Virus record (IMG/VR): IMGVR_UViG_3300017751_000150
Span: 1-28,710 of that record
DNA: 28,710 nt
Strand: one strand, 5' to 3'
Source: a virus
Shown here piece by piece: positions 13,868-20,341 of the stretch (within the stretch, counting starts at the first letter, position 1; every line of letters starts with the position of its first letter). Position numbers and translations under genes: made by a program. A model generated the notes under the pieces. The model saw nothing but the letters and a program-made list of their open reading frames with translations. It did not search any database and was not told the DNA's origin.

Positions 13868-14170
13868 ATGATGAAAAAAAAGAAAATGTACGGAGGGGCT
13901 AAGAAAACAATGGGTCCTGGAGGTAAAGCTAAAAAAGCTAATAGAAAAACTGCTAATAAAAATAATCTAGCCTTTGGGTCTAACGACCTTTACATGAAAG
14001 CAGGAGGTAGTTATAAAAAAGCTAAGATGTCTGACGTAGCTAAATATGCAGCTGGAGGTGCAAAACCTAATACAGGCGCTATTAAAATGGCTAAAGGTAT
14101 TATTAAAAAAGCAGGTATGAAAGTAGTTTCTGCTGCTTATGGTAAGAAGGTTATACGTAAGAAGAAATAA
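13868..14170 (+). CDS. Very basic small protein, Gly/Lys/Ala rich (100 aa)
   Basis: Two consecutive ATG codons open the frame (13868, 13871). The protein is about one quarter lysine and nearly one fifth glycine with few acidic residues: a Lys run at the start (MMKKKKMYGG), GGKAKKANRKTANK in the first third, then a short segment NNLAFGSNDLYMKAGGSYKKAKMSDVAKYAAGGAKPNTG..., and a basic end (YGKKVIRKKK). It is probably a DNA-binding or virion-internal protein that neutralises packaged DNA. It follows the MCP terminator and precedes the 309-aa gene by 26 bases. Similar short basic proteins occur at 18109 and 18261. No family name known to me. Confidence 0.7.
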   Translation: MMKKKKMYGGAKKTMGPGGKAKKANRKTANKNNLAFGSNDLYMKAGGSYKKAKMSDVAKYAAGGAKPNTGAIKMAKGIIKKAGMKVVSAAYGKKVIRKKK

Positions 14171-14196
14171 TTTATTAAACAAAAGAATAGAGAAAA

Positions 14197-15126
14197 ATGG
14201 TATTTAATCACCCTTATTTAAAAGATAAGATTATCGACGTTAAGCCCGTAGAGGCTGGACAAAAATGGAAAGGAATTGTATCTAACTATAGAGAGAAAGA
14301 GAATGATCCATTCTTATTCAAGAAAGTAGTTAAGTCATTTGAGCTTCCTTTAAACTCAGCTTCAAAAGGAGGAGGAGTAGCAATTATTATGGACTCTGTA
14401 ACTAAGTCTGTTTGTCCTGATGTCATGAATGACGCTGGAAAGCCAGAAGAACTTACAGAACAAGAGTACTTTGAAAAAATTATTGGTAAACCTTTAAACC
14501 CATATCTTCCAAAAGAAACAAACTTTTGGAGAGCAGATTCTAGAGCAAGGGTACAGATTAGAGACGCACGTCTTCGTCTAGACCTTAAAAATCCAATGGA
14601 TATGCTAAAGTTTAAAATCTTATCTGCTAATGATTCAAAGTTTGCAGCATCTCCTCAAGCATACCGTACTATCCGTAGAGCTAGTTACGAATATGTATTT
14701 ACTAACGTAGATGAAATGAGAGATGAAACACTAGAACGTTTAGAACTAGAAGCAAAAGCTTACTCACTGTTTGATTCAGTATGTAAGTCTGAATCTGATA
14801 TGAGAGACTTCTTAAGAGTAGCAGGAAAATCTCCTTCTGATTCTTCTAATATTAAACAATTAAAAGCTAGTGTAGGTAAGCTTATGGAAGACGACAGAGA
14901 GATTTTTGTCGCTATCCTAAATGACCCTCTTTACGAAGACAAGCTATTTATTGCAGACGGACGTAGAGCTGGTAATATAGAATTAAATAGAAATATTTAC
15001 ACACTTGATTCAGGCGTAGAACTAGGCTCGTTAACTGATACTATTCACTGGTTTAACAGAGAAGAGAATCAAGAGACTAAGCTTAGAGTACAAGCTATGA
15101 TTGATCAACTTAGAGAAGTAGAATAA
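14197..15126 (+). CDS. Virion-associated protein of unknown function (309 aa)
   Basis: Start ATG 14197. The first third is strand rich (VVKSFELPLNSASKGGGVAI with IMDSVTKSVCPDV), followed by a Pro-rich linker (GKPLNPYLPKETNFW), a basic region (RADSRARVQIRDARLRL), and long helices with alternating charges (MRDETLERLELEAKAYSLFDS, RDFLRVAGKSPSDSS). No signal or membrane segment. It sits between MCP and the next structural gene, and its stop overlaps that gene's start (TAATG). In crAss-like phages genes of this size in this place encode capsid-associated or cargo proteins; I cannot assign which. Confidence 0.75.
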   Translation: MVFNHPYLKDKIIDVKPVEAGQKWKGIVSNYREKENDPFLFKKVVKSFELPLNSASKGGGVAIIMDSVTKSVCPDVMNDAGKPEELTEQEYFEKIIGKPLNPYLPKETNFWRADSRARVQIRDARLRLDLKNPMDMLKFKILSANDSKFAASPQAYRTIRRASYEYVFTNVDEMRDETLERLELEAKAYSLFDSVCKSESDMRDFLRVAGKSPSDSSNIKQLKASVGKLMEDDREIFVAILNDPLYEDKLFIADGRRAGNIELNRNIYTLDSGVELGSLTDTIHWFNREENQETKLRVQAMIDQLREVE

Positions 15127-15842
15127 TGACAGCAAACGAAATGGCAGACAAACTTGAGTTCCTATTAGATAGGGCTAATGCATTTGGTTCCCCAGGGTAC
15201 ACAGATGCAGAGCTTTCGTCTGTTCTTTCGTCCGCTCAAATTCAGTATACTAAAAGGTTTTACAGCTATAAAGGTAATGCCCATCAAACTGGATTTGAAG
15301 AAACTGAAGCAAGAGGTCAAGGACTCAGTGCCCTAATACAGGACTCTGGAGCCTTGACTATCTCTGCTGATCAGGAAGGAGTACTACCAAATGGAACATT
15401 CTTTGATTTGCCTGAAGATTTTATGTTTACTATATATGAGTTAGCTAACATAGATAGACCGGACTGTACTAAAGATACAGAAGCAGATGTACGAGTAGTA
15501 TCCCATGATGAGTACGGCAAGTTAAAAGGCAATCCTTATAAAAGACCCGTTGCAGATAATCTAGGTGCTTCAGTATTTAGAATGTACTTTAATGCAACTC
15601 AAGCTGCTAAACGACATGAAGTCCTAACAGACGGTACGTTTTCAGTAACCTCGTATAGAATGAGATATCTCAAAAATACGGTAGACATTACAGTCGACAG
15701 AGCAACTCCTGATGATCAGGTAAGTTGTGAGTTAGATGAGTTTACCCATGAAGTCATTGTTGACTTGGCGAGGGATTTAATGCTAGAAACTGTTAAAGAA
15801 CAGAAACTAGATAACGAAATCGACATAGAAACTTTTGAATAA
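15126..15842 (+). CDS. Virion-type structural protein (238 aa)
   Basis: Start ATG 15126, sharing one base with the previous stop (TAATG). The N-terminal 40 residues form helices with the pattern MADKLEFLLDRANAFGSPGY then TDAELSSVLSSAQIQYTKRF, as in the ring/adaptor-like proteins of this phage group; the rest alternates strands and turns (GVLPNGTFFDLPEDFMFTIYE, TSYRMRYLKNTVDITVD), with a final helical, acidic segment (VDLARDLMLETVKEQKL). It has no cysteine motif like that of the 23632 protein. Helix-then-beta layout and similarity in style to the ring proteins at 23632 and 24905 suggest a connector or head-completion role, which is an inference. Confidence 0.7.
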   Translation: MTANEMADKLEFLLDRANAFGSPGYTDAELSSVLSSAQIQYTKRFYSYKGNAHQTGFEETEARGQGLSALIQDSGALTISADQEGVLPNGTFFDLPEDFMFTIYELANIDRPDCTKDTEADVRVVSHDEYGKLKGNPYKRPVADNLGASVFRMYFNATQAAKRHEVLTDGTFSVTSYRMRYLKNTVDITVDRATPDDQVSCELDEFTHEVIVDLARDLMLETVKEQKLDNEIDIETFE

Positions 15843-15875
15843 TTTTTTAATCATAAATAAATAAATAAGTACATC

Positions 15876-17267
15876 ATGATGTATACAAACAACAACAACA
15901 ATAACTTCGCATTTGTATGTGGGGTTAATACCACAAACATAAGCGCCTTGGCAGGTACTACTTTAGAAGTAGGAGACATTGCTGCTGGCGACGTTGTACT
16001 GGTAAATTCGGAAAATGAAGTTCTTGCAGACTCTAATAGATTGACTGGAGGTGAGGATTTTAAAGTAGCTACTAGACTTAACGATGAGTCAGGTGTTGCT
16101 AGACTTTACTACAGCCCTCTTTTTAACATGACTAACACTACTGTTACTTATGGAAAGAGTACAGCTGCAGCTCAACAAGTAACTAATATTGGTGGAACTA
16201 CTGCTGGAACTGGAGGATATCTTCTCCCAGACGTAGCTTCTGACGATACTGCAGCAGCTGCTCAAGTAGGAAATAGTTTTTACGCTCTTATTGAAAAGCA
16301 AGATAATGATGAAGCTAATCGTTCAGGTTATGCTCCAGCTATTACTGCTCAAGTAAAAATGAAATCTACTAGTGGATCAGGTACTTTTACTTTTACAACA
16401 GCTGAAGAGCTTCAATTAAATTTAGCTGCTCAACTTCGTGAAGCTATTGCTAAGAACGATGCCCTTGAAGTTGATAGACCATCAGTAGCAGGTCCTAAGT
16501 ATTTACGTGCTAAAGTTGTAGCTAATGTTGCAACTCAAGCTGACTGTTGTACTTCTGACAATATTACTCTTACACATGGTTCTAAAACTGTAACAGCTGC
16601 AGGAGCTTTTATAGCAGGTATTGTAGTAGGAGACTACTTAAATGTAGCTGGAGATCTTTACAAGATTACAGCTGATCCTGCAACAGGTACAACAATGACT
16701 TTAGAAGATGCTTATAGAGGACCATCTGAAGTTATTGTCTCTGGTACAAGTGCAGCTCAAGTAGGTTTTAGTACTGCTGCTCAAGTTAATGCTGCAACTG
16801 CAATTGGAGTTCAGTTAGAAGGACAAGCTCAGCACTCATTCAGTGTATCTAAAGATCGTATCCACTCTGAATCTAGATTTAATGTTCGTTTTGCAAAAGA
16901 CGGCGAAAATGTAGGAGCTACTATTACTAGAACAACAGCTGCTGATGAAGGACTTGGATCTTACGAACAAGTTGCTTCTGAAGAGTATCACTCAATGGGT
17001 CAATTAGGTCTTCGTTGGGTATCTGATATTCCAGGACAAGTTAGACCAGGTAATGCTGTTGTAGATGCAAACTATGGTTGTATTCGTCTTTCTGAAGTCA
17101 CAACTGTGAATAGAGGATTAGTTAGTGGATTTACTGGTAGAAAACAGTGTAACATTTGGGTTCAACTTGAAGCTGATGGTACTACTGAAGCTACAGGAAA
17201 CAGTGTACAAGATGTTCTTGTAACACAAATTGTTGCAGCAACTCCAGGTAACATTGACCGAAGCTAA
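15876..17267 (+). CDS. Large beta-rich structural protein (463 aa)
   Basis: Two ATGs open the frame, followed by six asparagine codons (MMYTNNNNNN). The protein is rich in Ala, Thr, Gly and Val with few Lys, as virion surface or tail proteins are. Residues about 229-288 (ITLTHGSKTVTAAGAF, VGDYLNVAGDLYKI, TMTLEDAYRGPS) match a beta module that I know from many phage virion proteins. A strong terminator with a preceding GAAA-loop hairpin follows, so it is probably made in large amounts, like the capsid protein. It could be a capsid decoration/head-fibre protein or the main tail-associated protein. High copy is inferred from the terminator, not seen. Confidence 0.75.
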   Translation: MMYTNNNNNNFAFVCGVNTTNISALAGTTLEVGDIAAGDVVLVNSENEVLADSNRLTGGEDFKVATRLNDESGVARLYYSPLFNMTNTTVTYGKSTAAAQQVTNIGGTTAGTGGYLLPDVASDDTAAAAQVGNSFYALIEKQDNDEANRSGYAPAITAQVKMKSTSGSGTFTFTTAEELQLNLAAQLREAIAKNDALEVDRPSVAGPKYLRAKVVANVATQADCCTSDNITLTHGSKTVTAAGAFIAGIVVGDYLNVAGDLYKITADPATGTTMTLEDAYRGPSEVIVSGTSAAQVGFSTAAQVNAATAIGVQLEGQAQHSFSVSKDRIHSESRFNVRFAKDGENVGATITRTTAADEGLGSYEQVASEEYHSMGQLGLRWVSDIPGQVRPGNAVVDANYGCIRLSEVTTVNRGLVSGFTGRKQCNIWVQLEADGTTEATGNSVQDVLVTQIVAATPGNIDRS

Positions 17268-17283
17268 TAATGTAAACTAAAGT

Positions 17284-17305
17284 CTTGAGGTAGAAATACC
17301 TTAAG
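17284..17305 (+). other. GAAA tetraloop hairpin before the terminator
   Basis: CTTGAGGTA pairs with TACCTTAAG over nine bases (one G-T pair) around a GAAA tetraloop. It lies between the 463-aa gene and its terminator and could shield the mRNA 3' end or act as a processing/binding element. Confidence 0.6.
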
Positions 17306-17325
17306 CTCTAGCTCTTTTGTTTACT

Positions 17326-17364
17326 GGGGGAGGGGTTACTCCTCTCCCCCTTTTTTATTTTTTT
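17326..17364 (+). terminator. Strong intrinsic terminator after the 463-aa gene
   Basis: GGGGGAGGGG pairs with CCTCTCCCCC over ten bases (one G-T pair) around a TTACT loop, followed by TTTTTTATTTTTTT. It is the strongest intrinsic terminator in the window. Confidence 0.9.
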
Positions 17365-17378
17365 AAAACTAATATATA

Positions 17379-17669
17379 ATGTCAAAAATTAGAGATTTTT
17401 TTCTAGGAGAGATTGCTAAGTCTCACGATGAATCTTTAGGACAATGTGGGTCTATTATCATTGATGATACTGTAGAACACACAGGTCCTTTTATAGCTAT
17501 TACTGTTATCGGCACAGAAGATGCTGTCATTGATACTTCAGAATGTGATTTAGGAGCCCTCGAAGATCAGCCAGCTACTATTACTATCCCAAAGGGAGGG
17601 ACAATTTTTGGTAACTTTACATCTATTGAGTTAGATTCAGGGACTATCATTGCTTATAGAGAATCCTAA
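17379..17669 (+). CDS. Small beta-rich protein (96 aa)
   Basis: Start ATG 17379, 15 bases past the terminator's T tract. A short helical N-terminus (SKIRDFFLGEIAKSHDESLGQ) leads to a beta-rich body: SIIIDDTVEHTGPFIAITVI, then ATITIPKGGTIFGNFTSIEL and SGTIIAYRES. The GNFTSIELDSGTIIAYR-type ending is common in small phage virion proteins that I have seen in marine Bacteroidota phages, probably as trimers or decoration proteins, but no name is assigned. Two cysteines (QCGS and SECDL). No signal peptide. It may be a capsid decoration or fibre-base protein; the role is inferred. Confidence 0.7.
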   Translation: MSKIRDFFLGEIAKSHDESLGQCGSIIIDDTVEHTGPFIAITVIGTEDAVIDTSECDLGALEDQPATITIPKGGTIFGNFTSIELDSGTIIAYRES

Positions 17670-17689
17670 CTTAAATAAAAATTAACATA

Positions 17690-17899
17690 ATGGATATGAT
17701 AAGCATATATGAGGGGATAATACTATTAGCAGGTATTATTGGAGTCTATGTAAAATTACAGACTGAGATGGGTAAGTTAAAAAGCAGAGTCCATGTCCTC
17801 GAACAAAGCAAAAACAGTGTCACAGAGATGCTTCAAAAGCTATCTGAAGATATACAAGAAATTAAACTTTTATTAGCTAGAAAACAAATAGACCAATGA
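17690..17899 (+). CDS. Single-pass membrane protein with coiled coil (69 aa)
   Basis: Start ATG 17690. The first 20-25 residues are a membrane segment (ISIYEGIILLAGIIGVYVKL), followed by a long charged helix with a heptad-type pattern (QTEMGKLKSRVHVLEQSKNS, VTEMLQKLSEDIQEIKLLLA). This N-in membrane anchor plus coiled-coil layout is like the XhlA family of holin-associated proteins. Its stop overlaps the next gene start by four bases (ATGA), and a putative lysis enzyme lies about 1 kb downstream, so a role in host lysis is plausible. No catalytic residues. Confidence 0.7.
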   Translation: MDMISIYEGIILLAGIIGVYVKLQTEMGKLKSRVHVLEQSKNSVTEMLQKLSEDIQEIKLLLARKQIDQ

Positions 17900-18105
17900 T
17901 TTGGATAATAACATTAATAATCGTACTATTAGTACTCGTCGGATATTTTTTATTCCTTCATCTAGAAAAGATTAAAGATAGAGATAAAGACTTAATACCT
18001 GATGGAATAGAAGAAGCTGCTAAAGAGATTTCAAAAAGAATTGACGCAGTAGCTGAAGAGATTTCAGAAGCTATTGATGCAGCAAAAGGTAAAGAAAAAA
18101 AGTAA
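17896..18105 (+). CDS. Single-pass membrane protein with acidic D-rich loop (69 aa)
   Basis: Start ATG 17896 within the preceding stop (ATGA). Residues 2-22 form a strong membrane segment (IWIITLIIVLLVLVGYFLFL). Directly after it is a D-x-D-x-D-L-I-P-D loop (28-36) like the one in the portal C-terminus, then a helical tail with alternating acidic and hydrophobic residues (GIEEAAKEISKRIDAVAEEI) and a basic end (KGKEKK). It could be a holin or spanin-like partner of the preceding membrane protein, with a calcium-binding loop at the membrane face. Function not shown. Confidence 0.7.
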   Translation: MIWIITLIIVLLVLVGYFLFLHLEKIKDRDKDLIPDGIEEAAKEISKRIDAVAEEISEAIDAAKGKEKK

Positions 18106-18108
18106 AAG

Positions 18109-18261
18109 ATGAAAATAAAAGCACCAAAAGGATACCACTGGATGAAGTCTGGGAAAAATGTTCCAAAGCTTATGAAAAATCCTCCAGGAGGATATAAAGC
18201 ACATACAGGTGCTAGTCAATCTTTTAATTTTCCTATTCAAAAAGTACATAAGAAAAAATAA
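18109..18261 (+). CDS. Small basic protein (50 aa)
   Basis: A short gene: ATG 18109, TAA 18259-18261, which shares a base with the next start (TAATG). The 50 residues (MKIKAPKGYHWMKSGKN, then NPPGGYKAHTGASQSFNFPIQKVHKKK) are rich in Lys, Gly and Pro with no acidic residue at all. Similar small KAPKGYHWM-type proteins are frequent in phages next to the gene type that follows. Probably a virion or DNA-associated protein. The coupling on both sides (three bases after the previous stop, one-base overlap after) supports it as real. Confidence 0.7.
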   Translation: MKIKAPKGYHWMKSGKNVPKLMKNPPGGYKAHTGASQSFNFPIQKVHKKK

Positions 18262-18554
18262 TGGCAGAAAAAAAGAGAGCACGGAAAACGATGCCTGCAA
18301 GAAATAAAAAGAACTTTAGGTCTACAAAGTCTGGAGCAGGTATGACTAAAGCAGGAGTTAAAGCTTATAGAAGAGCTAACCCTGGATCTAAGCTTAAAAC
18401 TGCTGTTACAGGAAAAGTAAAAAAAGGATCTAAATCTGCTAAAAGAAGAAAATCATATTGTGCTAGATCAGCAGGACAGATGAAGAAGTTTCCTAAAGCA
18501 GCAAAAGACCCTAACTCAAGATTACGTCAAGCTAGAAGACGTTGGAAATGTTAA
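18261..18554 (+). CDS. Very basic protein with conserved RRKSYCARSAG motif (97 aa)
   Basis: Start ATG 18261 (TAATG coupling). About one third of its residues are Lys or Arg. After a basic lead (AEKKRARKTMPARNKKNFRS) comes a conserved-looking core: KSGAGMTKAGVKAYRRANPG, then KLKTAVTGKVKKGSKSAKRRKSYCARSAGQM in sections, ending PNSRLRQARRRWKC. I recognise this as a small family found in many phages and large DNA viruses; I recall it as DUF6321 but am not certain of the number. Its two cysteines, one in SYCARSAG and one at the very end, are part of the family pattern. Function is not known; a nucleic-acid-binding, virion-internal role is plausible. Confidence 0.8.
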   Translation: MAEKKRARKTMPARNKKNFRSTKSGAGMTKAGVKAYRRANPGSKLKTAVTGKVKKGSKSAKRRKSYCARSAGQMKKFPKAAKDPNSRLRQARRRWKC

Positions 18555-18557
18555 TCT

Positions 18558-18920
18558 ATGAAAACATTATTATTATTTAGAATACAGGAGGTTGACTCTT
18601 CAACAGGCGCAAGAAGTACCGGCGGTAAAATGCATATAGGTGCTTTTGACTTTGATGCTTTAGAAAGTTATTCTGTAAGTTTAAATAACATAGACCTTGT
18701 TTTTAATGACACTCAAACATTAGTAACTACAATCTCAAAAGTTTCTACCGAAAAACCAAAAGTTAGTCTTAAAATTAGACCAGGGTTTGAGTATAAAACA
18801 TTAGTAGCTCTACAAAAATTTCTTTCAGCATCTAACGCAGTTATTATACATTTTGATAATGTAAGAAAAAACTTTCCTGTAGAGAATATTCAAGAAGTAA
18901 CAGTTATTAATAGTACATAA
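18558..18920 (+). CDS. Hypothetical protein (120 aa)
   Basis: Start ATG 18558, three bases past the previous stop. The product is beta-rich: KTLLLFRIQEVDSS, KMHIGAFDFDALESYSVSL, TLVTTISKVSTEKPKVSLKI, then a helix (KTLVALQKFLSASNAVIIHF) and a final strand (VENIQEVTVINST). The first strand plus Gly-rich turn is like small beta-barrel virion proteins. No signal or membrane segment. The start of the putative lysis gene follows after two bases, so they are probably co-translated. I recognise no family. Confidence 0.7.
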   Translation: MKTLLLFRIQEVDSSTGARSTGGKMHIGAFDFDALESYSVSLNNIDLVFNDTQTLVTTISKVSTEKPKVSLKIRPGFEYKTLVALQKFLSASNAVIIHFDNVRKNFPVENIQEVTVINST

Positions 18921-18922
18921 AT

Positions 18923-19372
18923 ATGAAACTAGAAGTATTAAGATATAAGTCTGACGACAATCATACCCTTGGTGCATTATTTGAAGTTAAAGAAGACGGT
19001 AGCAGAGAATTTATGTGCTACACTTTAGAAGACGAACATAGAGAAGAGAAAGTTAGATCGGAAACTCGAATCCCAGCTGGAGAGTATGAAATTAAACTCA
19101 GAACTGTTGGAGGGTTCCATAGTAAGTATTCTAGAAGGTTTAGAGATATTCATAAAGGAATGCTATGGTTACAAGATGTCCCAAACTTTAAATGGATACT
19201 TATCCACTGTGGGAACACTGACCAAGATACTGCAGGATGTCTACTTGTAGGACAAACTCAACAAGATAATTTTATAGGTAGATCTACCCAGGCTTATCTA
19301 GATATATACCCACGTATTGCAGAAGCAGTTAAATTGAATAAAGTGACTATTAACTACATAAACTATGCTTAA
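18923..19372 (+). CDS. DUF5675-like putative lysis enzyme (149 aa)
   Basis: The sequence fits the DUF5675 family: R-I-P-A-G-E-Y (residues 49-55), a LWLQDVPNFKWILIHCGN strand-turn, and D-T-A-G-C-L-L-V-G at 102-110. His95 and Cys106 in the IHCGN...AGC arrangement resemble the catalytic His/Cys of L,D-transpeptidase (YkuD) domains, so a peptidoglycan-active function is likely. The family is found next to holin-like genes in phages that lack a classical lysozyme. It lies downstream of two single-pass membrane proteins. No signal peptide, so export or membrane lesions would be needed. Catalysis is inferred from the motif. Confidence 0.8.
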   Translation: MKLEVLRYKSDDNHTLGALFEVKEDGSREFMCYTLEDEHREEKVRSETRIPAGEYEIKLRTVGGFHSKYSRRFRDIHKGMLWLQDVPNFKWILIHCGNTDQDTAGCLLVGQTQQDNFIGRSTQAYLDIYPRIAEAVKLNKVTINYINYA

Positions 19373-19463
19373 CGTTACAGAATTTAAAAAATCTAACAAA
19401 AACAGTAATCAAACAGAAGAAAAGGAAAACGAAGTTACACACATCTTTATATATTGGGATTAA
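19365..19463 (+). CDS. Very small hydrophilic protein (32 aa)
   Basis: An ATG at 19365, eight bases inside the end of the lysis gene, opens a frame of 32 codons ending TAA 19461-19463. The product (MLNVTEFKKSNKNSNQTE...) is Asn/Glu/Lys rich and ends in a short hydrophobic IFIYWD. The overlap with the preceding stop is typical of translational coupling. It could be a chance frame in a spacer, but the spacing and A/T-rich codons fit its neighbours. Confidence 0.4.
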   Translation: MLNVTEFKKSNKNSNQTEEKENEVTHIFIYWD

Positions 19464-19468
19464 TTATG

Positions 19469-19476
19469 TAACTTTG
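19469..19476 (+). promoter_or_regulatory. Possible -7 element before the fibre/decoration genes
   Basis: TAACTTTG matches TAnnTTTG and ends 19 bases before the ATG at 19496, the same distance as at 11095-11102. A TTG lies 12 bases upstream, not the usual 19-21, so this is a half match. Confidence 0.35.
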
Positions 19477-19495
19477 TAATATAAAATTACAGATA

Positions 19496-19939
19496 ATGGC
19501 AACAACAACATTAAGTTTAGGAATTACTAGCGATATTTCTTCTAATCCCTTAGATATTTCTACATCTATGACTGTGACAACAGACGGTACATCTGGTGTT
19601 ACAGAGACATCGGGTATAGCAAGAAAGATTATAGGAGCATCAGATACAATGCTTATTGATATCTCTGCAGAACCCGTAACACTTATTGCAAAAAAAGCAG
19701 TTCTTTATATTAAGAATTGTGATGGCACTTTTACAGACTATGTAGATCTTAAAATAGGTACTGCTCCAACAGCAGATCAACACGCAGAAGTTCTTAGAAT
19801 TTATGGAGGACAGTTTGCAGTCTTACCTCTTGTTAACTCAACAAGTATTGATGCTGATGGAGGTATTGATGGAGATGTTATGGTAAAAGCTGCTTCTGCT
19901 GACACTCTTATTGAATACGCACTCTTTTACGAAGCATAA
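19496..19939 (+). CDS. Beta-rich virion protein, first of a tandem pair (147 aa)
   Basis: Start ATG 19496. The protein is Thr/Ser/Ala/Ile rich and mostly beta: TTTLSLGITSDISSN, then TSGVTETSGIARKIIGASD, AVLYIKNCDGTFTDYVDLKI, AEVLRIYGGQFAVLPLV, and a final TLIEYALFYEA. It aligns by eye with the 128-aa protein that follows (MAT start, TSG.., [AV][VY]L[YF]I[KN]N, T[IV]EY.LF end), so the two genes are paralogues. Low Lys and no signal suggest a virion surface protein such as a capsid decoration or fibre base. The gene opens a new coupled block after a small gap. Confidence 0.75.
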   Translation: MATTTLSLGITSDISSNPLDISTSMTVTTDGTSGVTETSGIARKIIGASDTMLIDISAEPVTLIAKKAVLYIKNCDGTFTDYVDLKIGTAPTADQHAEVLRIYGGQFAVLPLVNSTSIDADGGIDGDVMVKAASADTLIEYALFYEA

Positions 19940-19949
19940 TACTTAAAAA

Positions 19950-20336
19950 ATGGCAACTATTACAGCTAAAATTACACTCTCAAGCTCTGACTTAACTTCA
20001 GACATATTGAGCCTTACAAAAACTTTTAATCTAACAAGTACTGCAGGAGCAGGTATTAATCAAACTTCTGGTCTTAATAGATTAAACGGTCTTAACTCAC
20101 TCACTACTATTTTTGCTGCTGCAGACTATAGTGCTGATGAAGCTTATCTTTTTATAAATAACACGGATACTACTAAGGGTAATCAAGTAACTCTTACATT
20201 AGGATCTCAAAAAACAGCGGTACTACAAGGAGGAGACTCAGTGTTTATGGCAATTGACCCATCAGCTTTAGATATTAAACTAACAGCAGATCAGGCTTCA
20301 ACTACTGTAGAGTACCAACTGTTTCATAACGGATAA
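19950..20336 (+). CDS. Beta-rich virion protein, second of a tandem pair (128 aa)
   Basis: Start ATG 19950, ten bases past its paralogue's stop. The chain ATITAKITLSSSDLTSD, FNLTSTAGAGINQTSGLNR, AYLFINNTDTTKGNQVTLTL, GSQKTAVLQGGDSVFMAI and STTVEYQLFHNG shows the same order of strands as the 147-aa protein, which supports duplication. It lacks the 19-residue longer loop of its partner and has no cysteine. Probably part of the same surface structure or a hetero-oligomer with its partner. The next gene follows after five bases. Confidence 0.75.
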   Translation: MATITAKITLSSSDLTSDILSLTKTFNLTSTAGAGINQTSGLNRLNGLNSLTTIFAAADYSADEAYLFINNTDTTKGNQVTLTLGSQKTAVLQGGDSVFMAIDPSALDIKLTADQASTTVEYQLFHNG

Positions 20337-20341
20337 AAACT

